Source: Bursaphelenchus xylophilus (taxonomy: Eukaryota; Nematoda; Chromadorea; Rhabditida; Aphelenchoididae). From it: a stretch of DNA of 64,000 nt. Within the stretch, counting starts at the first letter, position 1; the number at the start of each line of letters is the position of its first letter. Position numbers and translations under genes: made by a program. Shown piece by piece: positions 1 through 10,800 of this stretch. The notes beneath the pieces are model-generated. The model had not been told where the DNA came from. It searched no databases and saw only the letters and a program-made list of their open reading frames with translations. The DNA is taken from NCBI GenBank assembly GCA_904066235.2, contig CAJFCV020000003.1, positions 7,998,001 through 8,062,000 of the forward strand, written 5' to 3'.

Positions 1-1272
1 ATAGTACAGTAAGATAGAAAGGAAGTTTTTAAAAGATTGGAAACTATAGCTTGTTAGTAGATAGACTGCATTCTGAAATAAAAAGTAAGCTGTAAGTGTT
101 GTGACTGATTTTACAATTTGCAGAATTGTAACTCTTAGTAAGCAACGAATGGAAGCAATACATACTGTTTGGTTTGTGTCAAAACACAATTTCGGACATC
201 TCGATAATCAATACTATTGTATAACTAATAGAAAAAAGAAGCCCTTCACTGTCTACACCCTTCCCATTATCCCCTCCAAAAGTTGCAGCACATCTTTTGT
301 TACAAGTCACATTCTCCAACAAAAAATACTCCTTGAAAGGCGTGGGAGTAGAGTGTAAATTGGAAGGGCAACTTTATAATTAGAGGTGAAACTACAAACT
401 CAGCTTAATTAGCCGTTCCGGAAGGCCATCCTCTTTACAATTTGCAGTTACTCGCCACCTGATGCACTCTAAAGAAGATGCAATTGTTGGTGTACTCTTA
501 CAACGTCGAGAAGTTGGGGTTGTTGTTGACTTTTCTCGAGTGGAAGTTGATGGTTTCTTATGAGGCATAATGGATTAGATGGTACGAGTGCGTTCGGAAG
601 ATAGTACAGGATATAATGGAGGAGTTCACTGAACATTAGTGAAGGAATCAACTTGAACGTAGTCCTAGAGCAGCTCTTCAGATCAGAGAACAACTTTCTA
701 GGATTAAGGAATTTGTTGTGAAGGATAACCTTTTCGCCCTCAAAAGACATGCTCACAACAATTTTAAAGCAACCCAGATTGTACAGTGGGGGACTTGATC
801 CATTAGCAAGATACGTACCATTTTGCATCCGGGAAGTATCAAAAATGTGGCAAAATGTTTCCCTCGTCAAGTGAGAAAACTCCGATTTCAAAAGCGCGCT
901 GCTCTTTTTGTGAGGAAAAAGGGCGCACCCTTCAAAACGAATTTTTTTCACTTGGAGAGAGACGCATTTTGCCAAATTTTGATACTTCCCGGAAGCAAAA
1001 TGGTACGTTTTTTGCCGCTGGATCAAGTCCCCCATTGTAATAGATTTGGAAGTGGGGTATAAATGAAAACAAGCGGTGCGTTGATCAGAGTCCGATAAGG
1101 TGTCTGGTTCAAGTACTAAAATGGCAAACGTAATCGTGCAGACAATCCATAGGCACTTAATGATTAGGCAAATTACTGCACGAACGGAATTTTTGTAGGC
1201 ATTATTTAATAAAATTTTCAAGACAGCGCTATTAACTCTCAATTACAATGTTTGGTCTTCAAAAAGAGCAGT
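1..1272. other. 3' flank of the chemoreceptor gene, no supported gene
   Basis: I see no gene I can support here. A reading frame on the minus strand (469-1242) stays open for 257 codons but has no ATG before the inserted MITE at 784-1037 and looks like chance or a remnant. The first 468 bases are AT-rich with no recognisable feature. Confidence 0.5.
784..1037. mobile_element. Palindromic mariner-type MITE, copy 1
   Basis: The element is a near-complete inverted repeat. The left end reads CAGTGGGGGACTTGATCC. The right end, read in reverse complement, is the same except for A in place of G at the third base. Both ends abut a TA dinucleotide (782-783 and 1038-1039), the target duplication of Tc1/mariner elements, whose ends also commonly begin CAGT. 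The arms remain similar for about 120 bp, including the internal motif ACCATTTTGC and a tract of the type CGGGAAGTATCAAAA. No transposase is encoded. A second family member lies at 18597-18843 with the same end pattern, so this is a repeat family and not a single hairpin. Confidence 0.8.
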
Positions 1273-2503
1273 TTAGGTCGGGGCTGATTCCGTCGCCGAG
1301 ACAAATGATGATGTCTTTCCCATAACCATCACTCCATTCTTTTCCTCGATCCCAAAGATCTTTTTCAAGATCAACCTTTTAAATCCTCGTCGGTAACATC
1401 CAATATAAGACATGTTGAAAATCATGGTAAATGTTGGGTAAAGGTAGAGCCAGCGCCACATTAGCGCTGTTCCAATTGGACGATAAGCGGCACCAATTAA
1501 CACCTGACAAATGACTACGGGAATAAAGATGGCTACTGCCATTACTGCTATTTCAATTAAAAGAGCATTTATGAGGGTACGGTAGAGCGCTTTCGTCCGA
1601 TCACTGAGACTCTGACCCAGTTCGTGTTGGAAGTTGTAGCATCCGTAGGTTGAATAAGCGCAGATCAACAAGCCAGTCGATGTGGGGACATATCGTTCGT
1701 AATTATTGTACCAGGTGCTCTGCAAAACATTAATTTGTAATTTTTTTAGTGTTTCAAAGGACAGTAACATATACATATTAATAAAAGTTAACCTACCACT
1801 TCCACGAGAAGTATTTTTCCCTTTATGTATTCTGCTATTTTTGGATTTGAATTTCCGAATTTTTCTATAAACATCTGGACGTTTGGAATACTAAAAAGCG
1901 CGTCGATATATGTAAATACCATGAGAAAGATAAAGTATGGAATACAACCATAGAATAAAAATTTCCGATTGGACATGAATTGCACCATCTTTTTTCGTCC
2001 AGTTGTTTGTGCGTATCGAAAAATAAACATCAGCAATACACACGAGAAGTGTGCAACAAAAAACACGTGGAACAGTGCGTACAATGAGCGAATGACGAAC
2101 TCATTATTCTAAAATAAACGATTCGGGTTTTCGACTACATTCTTACTGGAAATAAACCGGCTAGGCCACCAAGAACTGTGACATCATAAGGAAACAACGG
2201 CTCGTCTTCAAAACAAGCCTTCACTATGAACGCAAACACACAGCAACTCTGACTTCCAACGATATACCTACAAAGATGCGAATGAGGTTGCTTAACAGGA
2301 AAATAGGGATACTCTTTGTAACCATACCATTTATAGGCACCAATCTCCCTTGTCGAGTACTTTAAGATGACCTGGATCATAATGATGTAAATCATAAAGT
2401 TGATGACTTCCACAACCCAAGCGTAGATAACCATGGCGTTCTTCACAGACATAGGGATAACCTCAACGTCATGATAGCCAACATCAATGGCGTATTCAAT
2501 CAT
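1273..2503 (-). CDS. Nematode seven-transmembrane chemoreceptor (Str superfamily)
   Basis: Predicted G-protein-coupled chemoreceptor of the nematode Str superfamily, expected in the plasma membrane or cilia of sensory neurons. Four exons (2328-2503, 2147-2267, 1797-2108, 1273-1719) join in frame into 351 residues, the usual family size. Splicing out 2268-2327 restores the hallmark following TM1, GAYKWYIVGSQ, which matches the family pattern YKWYLL before TM2. The third exon contains the TM3 end FIFRYAQTTGR and a further TM helix; the last exon carries TM5 to TM7 (a hydrophobic run near IEIAVMAVAIFIPVVICQ and WLYLYPTFTMIFNMSYIG) and a basic tail. The start is the ATG opening MIEYAIDVGY; an upstream open stretch lacks a convincing start. 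The subfamily (srh, srd or str) cannot be settled by eye. Confidence 0.78.
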
Positions 2504-3566
2504 CTCGTCCCTTTGTAGAATTCTACCAGGTACAAGTCTTAGCAGCAACTTTCAACACGTCTCTAAGCAGACCCGTTAAAAAGTAACGCTTTGAACTCCG
2601 TAATCTTTTACCGTACAATATGAATCCATGAAATGCAGCGGGAATGGCATACAGGTGATTTTTTTTGTGCCTAGATGTCAGGTGAAAAATAAATTGGAGA
2701 CCGTAATTCCTGGTAAACTATCAGGAAACTAACTACACACACGTGCAAAAATCGGTTCCAAAACAAGTAAACATAATCTTACGTCAACTGTAATATTAGA
2801 TCTACATGTAGAAGTGTGACTCCGCCGTTTTTTTTTTTATTTTGCATTTTTACAGGTTACAGTAAGGTTTTAAAATTTCTTTTGAGATCTTATGAAAGAG
2901 CTTTGAATGCGCTATCTATTGATATATGTGTTGTATGATAAGGCTTGACACAACGGTTTTTATGAAGCTTCAAAGATGACCAACGTCAAGTGTAATATAA
3001 GTTTATTCAATTTCGATTATTAAAAATTTCAAATTCTTTAGAAGACCCGAGATTTCCTGTTTTTAGAAGGAGCAATTCAAACTTTGGGGTATTAGACTGG
3101 GAACAACGTTTGTACATAACAGTATTGTAAAAGTTATGGGAGCAAAATGCGTAAGGAACTGAAAGATTAGAGGGATGCGTGAGTAATAGGCCACGCTTAT
3201 GTCAAATCACCGGCAATTAAACGATATTAGGGGCTCTATTCCTTACATAAAACACGGCGGGCACGTTAGTAAATAAACAAATGAGGAATGACGAAGAGTT
3301 CATCAAGATATACAAAGATTCTGAAGACAATACGGACCAGATATTCACAGGATACGGTGTTTATGTACAAAATACGGGAATATGGGTCGAGGTTACTGTA
3401 CAATCAGTGTTGTCGTTCACGATTAACCTCCTTGTATGGGGTGTGTTCGGCACTGCCATTCGAGGGGGGATTTTGTCGAGGTGGGGGACGAACGGCGCGC
3501 CGTATGGGGCCACCATTTGACTTGCCAGAGGCAACGTAACCGTCTTTTAAGTCTGAAAATGTATTA
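2504..3566. other. Intergenic region between the chemoreceptor and cyk-1
   Basis: About 1.06 kb upstream of the chemoreceptor start and downstream of the formin stop, both on the minus strand. It would hold the chemoreceptor promoter and the formin 3' UTR. Short open frames on the plus strand (3281-3540) show no recognisable domain and no splice context. Confidence 0.5.
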
Positions 3567-6500
3567 TTACAGTAGATTGTTATACCAGTTGCAAGAATTA
3601 TTGGAAGGTAACATCATTATCCTGTCTAAAACAGACCAACAAAAAAGAGAACTTACTGCTCATAATTCGCTCCAAATCTCCATCCTCAATCTGACTCGAT
3701 TGAACCTTGCCCGAGTTTCGATTAGCGATTTTATTCTGCAGTTCTTTCATGACTCCAGCGTCCTTTCTATCATCTCCATTCTGTTGTGGCTTCCTTTGGA
3801 CGACACTGATCTTTGGCTTGGCATCTTCCTGAGCTTGTCTCTTCTTCTTCAACTGATCTGCAGCACTGTCAAAACTCTTGGCAAAGTTGTTAATCAAAGC
3901 AAAAAATTCTTCCGGGGATTGAGTCTTTGGATCTTCACCAAACAGTTGAGCACACCGTGCAAACTCCTTTTTCGCCAGGTCCAAAGCCGAGGCCAATCCA
4001 TCAACCCGTGGTTTGGCTTCCGCAACGAACTCTTTGAGGGTTTCTGGAGGATTCTCTCGTTGCATTTCGGCTTCCGCAATCTTGAAGGACTGCTGCGCTT
4101 CTCGGCACATCATTTCCAAACTGCTGAGACTGACGCCTGATGCAGTGTCAACAAATGCCAATTCCTTTGTAAAGTCCATGCATTCCGGCCGGACGTTTTG
4201 AACAGCATCAGCCAGTGCATGCAGAATGGTAATCTCGTTATCTTTATGCGATTTTTGCATCGTCAACTTAAAAAACAAGAATTAGTTGGCACCACACGAA
4301 AGGAAAAAAGTTCAAAACCAATAAAGCCTATAGAAGCCTTACCCTGGACAAGGTTGACAATCTAAATCCATAAGCCACAGCTCGTTTCCTTCCCACATTC
4401 ATCGCATTCCCCACGGCCAGTAACACCTCGAGAACTTGCTGGAATTTCTTGGATTCGGTTACTGACTTCGAAGCCATAGTGACCTTGGACAATTCTGGTT
4501 CAATTCTCTTCATCGTGTCCTCGTACTCCGACATAAACGCCATTAACTTCAGTTTCGTTGTGACCCTTTCAATGTTATGAAGCTTCCAGATAAACTGTTC
4601 ATCCAGGGACAGCTTTTCAATCCCATCATTCTCAGCAGCAAATTGGTTGAAGAGTTTGATTTCATCTTCGTTGGCCATGATTCTCAGCAGAATATCCACT
4701 TCATCAAAGGACAAGGCTTTCAAATCAAGTCGATGAATGGCTCCCATTACCTCAACAATTGTTTTTCCAAGCCGCCTCCGAGTGATGGCAATATTTTGAA
4801 GTCTCTTTGCGTCCAGAATTGTCTGGCCAACATTTGAAGGAGTCGAGGAGGCGATTGATGATGGGGATGGAGGTCCATTGGCATGCAGCTTCTCTTCATC
4901 GGTGCTGTTTTGGTCTTCGCCAAACATTTTCTCCAAGAAATCCAAGTTTAATGTCTAAAACAATATAGATTTAGGTACAACTGTCAACAAAAGCTAAGGC
5001 ATTAAAATTCAACCAAAAAATAGAGTAAAATGAAATAAAAATAGTAATCAAACCTTACATCAGCCAATTTTTCATCGTCCAAATTATTGAAGATCGTATC
5101 CTTGATAACTCTTGGTGGCATTGCTGTCCAATTCAAAGCTGGAAGTTTCCCATTGATCTTAGCGACTTTCTTCTGTGGTTGTGGAGGCCCCATACTAGGA
5201 AATGATTTGTTTCCTCCAGCTAGAGGAGGCGGTGGCGGGGGTCCTGGAGGACCTCCAGACTTCAAACTTGGTGGAGGCGGGGGTGGAGGAGGAGGTCCGG
5301 ATCCTGGAGGTTTCTTGATATTTGCCGGATTGAGGAATCCAGGGGGTGGTGGAGGTGGAGGCGGAGGTGGTGGGGGTCCTGGAGCCGGGGGAGCTGATGT
5401 TGTAGTTGCTGCAGCCTCTTCTTTCCTTTCCTCGGACTTTTCCGTCGTCAACTGTGGAGGTGGATGTGTTGTCTTGGGGCTTGTTCCAACGGCCTTGTCC
5501 CGAGATTGGGATCGGCGAGTTGCGGCTTTCGATAACTCGGCTAAAATTTAAATAAAATATTAATTTCAAGATCCATGACGACTTTCTCTTGCCAAACAAT
5601 AAAAAAAATATTGGAAAATCTTACTTTCAATCTTTTTCTTGGCCTTTTCCACTTCCAACTGCAGATCCGTCTCTACCTTGTTCAATTTTTTGTTAGTCTC
5701 AAAGTATTTCCTTTCCAAAGTTGTCAGTGTTTTATCTTTTTCTTCAGTTGCCCTCAAGAGTTGTTCTTTCTCGGCTCCTAATCTCGAAACCTGACTTAAC
5801 AATTTGTTGTTCTGTTCCATGATATCAGCCAAATTCTTTTGATACTCCTCTCGTTTATTCGAGAGCTCCATTTGGGTATCAGCGATCCTTTGTTTGAGAT
5901 CTGGGAGTTGATCGGCTTCATGCATCAATTTCTCGACCACAACTCGGTTGTCCAGGTAAGCGCGACGCTGGGTTTGGAGCTGTTCGGCTTCATTATCCTC
6001 CAACTCCTACAAAAATGGGAAATAAAAAACATCCGGGGCGCAAAACATGTATATATTATACTACACTTACCTTGAGATAATCATCAAGACCAAGGATCGT
6101 AAATTCATGTTGAAGATAGACACGGTAGTTGACGTCCTCGACAGAATGGACCAAGACATTAATAAATTGCATACAGCCAGCCATGAAGTCAACATGAAAT
6201 TCGGGAGGATTTCGGAAAAGGTAAAGTAGGCATTTGAATCGATGGATTTCCTTGTATTCGAGGCGAAACCGATTAAAAGCATCCACAACTTTCTCATGCC
6301 CACCTTCGACGAGACACACGGCCGAAAGAAGCTCAACAACCAAGGCTTTCGTTCTGAAGAATAAATTTTTTACAGTTATTACCTAAATTTTGTCATCTAA
6401 ACAAAGTATACCATATGGAAAAGACTCGCTTACCTCAGATTATTGTGTAAAATTGCTCTGACCAACGAATAAATCGCATTGGCTTCGAAAAATACCCGAT

Positions 6501-7826
6501 TGAAGCCATGCGAATTATTCATAATCGCCCTGAGACAACTGACCAGAACATGAACATCGTCCGTTTGGCTAGACGCCAGATCCAGCGAGGCTTGAGGAGC
6601 CATCTTACTGGCCGATTTGGCCGACTTTGTCACTAAAAGTGCTGAATTGAGACTTTTCGCGGATCGACTGGTCGAGTTCAGAATGCGTTGGGAGATAGGG
6701 GTGGTGGAGAAGAGATCTTCCCCTGTGGCATTTAGAGGCTCACCCGAAGAATGAGACGCCGAGGAGGATGTGGGGACATCTTCCAGCTCAGTTGCACTAA
6801 AAGAAAGCATTTTTGACAGTAAATAAGACCATAAATTTTGTTATATTAGATGATAAAAATAGAAAACTCACTCGAATCCACTGAAAATCTCATCCTCCAG
6901 TGCCATGAGATACTCCACCAAGACGGTGAGACCATTATTAGGGGGATTTAAAAAAGCCTTCACCCAATCAATGGAATTTGTCCTCAAAGAAATCTCAATA
7001 TGCTTCAGGACATCAGTTGTAGATGCTCCGATCTTCTTTTTCTAAAAATTCACATTATTTTAGACATCAAAATCAATACTCAATCATGGAAATTAGCTGA
7101 TTGGGTTCGACAAATTATTAAAATATTACCTTTTTACCCGCTTTCTTATCCAATAAGACCTTCAGTTTATCCAAATAAACCGAAGGCTCGTCAACTTGAT
7201 ACATCTTCCTGTGATCGCTGACCAACTTCCATTTCTTCTGAATGTCGCACTTCCTCAAATCCCGCACTTTATCCGGTTGTAAATCCATTTGTGACTAGAA
7301 AAGATTGCCTTGTTATTATCCCTAATACTAATTGGATTATTTTAAACTTTATATCTGAAGTTATAAATTCTTTTAGGTACCTGACGTCAAAGGTTACTTG
7401 CTTTCTTATGTTTTGAGAAAATTTTTTGCATTTCTGTAAAAAGGACCTTGTTTTTCGCAGAAAGATCAAAAAGTGGACTCTAAATCAAAACACACTCATC
7501 AAAAGGATTTCCAGTCACGTTAGACTTGAATTTTTGTGATTTTAGAATAAAATACGGTGCCATCTTTGACATAAGTAAGGAATAAAGATAGTCTCAACAT
7601 CGAACCATCAGAATTTCAGTAAATTCGTCATAATCTACCCTCATAAATAATATTCTTTCAATCTAAAGAAACAAAAGAACAAAAATGGCTGAAAACGTAC
7701 CAAAACATCCTCAAAAGCTCTAAGGATCTCTTCATCGGGGGGTCGATCCAAGCTGGGCTGTCGTTCCATAATGCCGAACGTTGATGTAGATGGATCTATG
7801 GCCTGAGAAATTTCAATATTAACCAT
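3567..7826 (-). CDS. cyk-1: Diaphanous-related formin, CYK-1 homolog
   Basis: Rho-activated formin that nucleates and elongates unbranched actin filaments; in C. elegans CYK-1 is needed for cytokinesis. Ten exons (7701-7826, 7130-7294, 6872-7041, 6434-6796, 6071-6353, 5625-6006, 5059-5540, 4343-4954, 3657-4266, 3567-3625) keep frame and give about 1083 residues. Order of domains: GTPase-binding region (about 25-150, with [11 protein letters not shown] then MDLQPDK), DID armadillo region (150-370), coiled coil (375-495), FH1 with proline runs of 12, 9 and 6 (about 550-620), FH2 (about 628-1035, starting PALNWTAMP and including [11 protein letters not shown]). A weak DAD-like stretch [10 protein letters not shown] lies near 1030-1045. 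The acceptor-like TTTTCAG 30 bp before the ATG is a likely trans-splice site. The last intron would be only 31 nt; if it is retained, the protein ends at 3598 with a different tail. Confidence 0.92.
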
Positions 7827-10800
7827 TTTAGCACGTAAAATTCGTCCGAATTACCCTGAAAATGTTGAAACTTGTAAAAAAACCGCTTTCGTGCCAATCG
7901 TGGGAAAAAAGTATTATTATTTCGCGCGGATAAACGAAGTGTCAGAAAAATGGACGAAATGTCAAAAGTTATTATGCAAATTTTTCGAATATTTTCATGT
8001 GGCCTAGCGTATTTTTTGCATAACTAAAGCAAGAAATCGGAAGGAAGTACGTAGTTTATACTTTACAAGGGATAAAAACAAAAAGGTCCTTGATCTGTCA
8101 AGTATGGAAGAAAACTGACCACAAAGAATTAATAAAGAAGCATGGGAATGATTATTCATAGCAAGGACGGGGAAGAAAAGCGTCTTAAGTATTAGTCATG
8201 TTTGGGAAAAGCGCTGAAGACTTCGAAAAACAGAAGTTCAAAGGGCTTTTTGTCACCAAAAATGGAGGACGACCTTTGTAAAAGTACGGTTTTTTCACAA
8301 TCAAGTCTTAGTTATAGCCTTTATCTAATTGTTCCTCCCCATGCTTGCCCAAATGAAGTTGAAATGCCCAAAGAATGTTGAGAAATTAAGGATTTCTGGA
8401 ATAATTATTATGTTATCCATGGCACATATATTCTACTTTTAAAATTAGAGGGTCAAAACGTATCTCCAGAGATCCCAGAGCTATTCTAGAAATCCTTCGC
8501 AACCTGCAATTCTAACAAACGAGGTGAAGCCGGCTCTGAACCGGTGATTAACCGACAAAAACATTTTTTGAGAGGGGTGGATCTAAAGTAATATTCGAAC
8601 CGTGGAGAACTCCGGACGTTTCTCTTTTTGTTGACTCTTTGGTTTATTGTTGTTACAACATGGTCTTGTTAGTGTAAAAGTTTCAATAAAACGATGAACA
8701 TAAATAATAGTACTAGTTTCAAATAAATATTAAACTTCCCACGCATTAGTACGATATAAAAATAATAACGTCAGCATACGCTATAAACCGCTTAGATCAT
8801 CTCAAAAAAGCGTCAACTTGTTTACAATTTGTTTACGAGCCATAAAATACGGAAATATTAAATGGACACACCCAAATTCCTTATCACACGATGATTAAAA
8901 AATCGTCTTAAGAAATGAAGTGTAGAAAAATGAAATTAGTCTGTAATTGCACCATTACACCAGTCATTACTAAGTTTGTTGTATAGTAATAGCTAAAACT
9001 TTCTTAACAAAAGCCCTTAGTTATAGCAGCGGCTTCCACCTTCACTTTCTATAAAATGGAATTGCATTTGACAAAAGCCCCTAATACACGAAATCGCAGA
9101 AACCTGCTCTAAACGATGGAAAACCGTTTAAAGCCCCAAAAAAAGAGCAAATATCAGAAAAAAAGACAATTGATAAATGCAAACACATCAAAGTAAAGTC
9201 TCATTAAGATCCCAATTATTCGAATTGGGGTCGGAAATTGAAAAAAAAAAAGTTCCCAAATTTCTCCCTCATGAGTCATTTTGAAATTCGAAGAACTTTT
9301 TAAGGAAAAGAATTTCAGCCTTGAAACGGAGAGCACTGAAATTCAAAAATTCCTTTGTCGATGACGTCACCTTTTCCAATTTTCCTTTGCCGGAAGGGGT
9401 AATTACCCGGCCAGATTGTTTTTGTGAAAATTCACCAAAAATTCAAAAAATCGTTGCGATAAATTCAATTTACAGTAATCTTTTGACCTTAATTACACCA
9501 CGGCTATTCGGAAAATTACGAGAAATTAGCGAAACCGATGCCTCTGACCGCACTATCAATTAACATTCCGAAAAACAATGCCTGAGGCGCCATTTCGAAT
9601 GACCTCTTGAAACCGTTTGATTAGTCATTGGAACTAGCCGATTGTTTATTCAAGCGGAAATCTTTTTATGACTAACGACGGAAGCGGAGATTATTAAATT
9701 TGGATCGAAAAGATAACAAGATTCCTCGGCTCTAATATAAAAAAGATTGTGCTGTAAAAACTACAAATAAACCTCGAACTCAAAGTACATATCGGAATGC
9801 GAAACAACATGTAAATCCAAATTCAAAAACGATTAAAAAACAACAAAAAATGGTCTAGGATCGCCAAAAATTTCGGAAAATTTCCCCCAACTGAAAACGA
9901 GAAAAGCCACGGCCATTCTTCTCCCTGTTTTTTTGGGGCGTTCTGATGATTCATCAGTTCTAAACACTGAAATGTGATCAGGAGAAGAAAGAAGAGGGGC
10001 TAACACGGGAAACGTTGAAGACTTTGTTAGGGTCCTGGGTAAACAAAAGCCTATAAAATGGACTCCCTGTTGGGTGTAACAGTAGCGCGGTTGTGATCTG
10101 GGAAAACTGAGTTTTACGCTCCATTGGGAAAATAAATAACCTGTGATGGGAAAACAATGATTTTCCAGGCTAAATTATAGAGTAAATTTTAAATCAAGGA
10201 ACAGGCTTGTGGGTATCCAAGCTTTTTGGTTGTTTTTGGCCACAAGAATGACGGTATCCTCAAAGTTTTGACGTCCCAAAAAGCTCTTCCCTTCCGCCCT
10301 TTCCAGTGTAAACCCCTCGCATATTCCGTACTTTTCTTTTTTTCTACAACATAAATGTCTAACATATTTCGGGGGATTAGCCGGTCTAAACAAACGAGTC
10401 TGCTCCCTATGTACATGATCTGTTTATAACCCAAAAACAGCTCCAAAATCGAAAAATATTCCCGACCAGAAATGCTTTTTGCCCCGGGGAGAATGACAAC
10501 CCATATCAGCAGTCAGTTCAGCGTTTTATCAAAAAGACCCTCAGGCCATGTCAAAGACGAAGAAGAGCGTCAATTTCAAAATCAGAGCGAGAAAAATGGA
10601 AAGGAAACGTTTTATGAAGGGCCAATTGTGAGAGTGGACTGTGGCTAAAAAAATAGTTATTTTAGCGTTAATGTTCACGTACATTATGCTTTTGACAAAA
10701 ACAACTTTTAATACGTCCAGTTTCTCGCTTTACATCGCAGTCGTCATTCTCAATAAACAAAAGTAATTAATAATCTCCTTTTAATAACCAGAACCGTATT

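Noticed and set aside
3436..4140. Plus-strand protein of 234 codons
   Set aside because: Antisense shadow of the formin FH2 exon; the minus strand has the conserved domain.
5087..5551. Glycine-rich protein on the plus strand
   Set aside because: It is the antisense of the proline-rich FH1 exon of cyk-1.
7302..7490. An extra coding exon of cyk-1 in intron 1
   Set aside because: An acceptor exists at 7491, but no donor keeps frame; joining exon 1 directly to 7294 gives the conserved GBD sequence without interruption.
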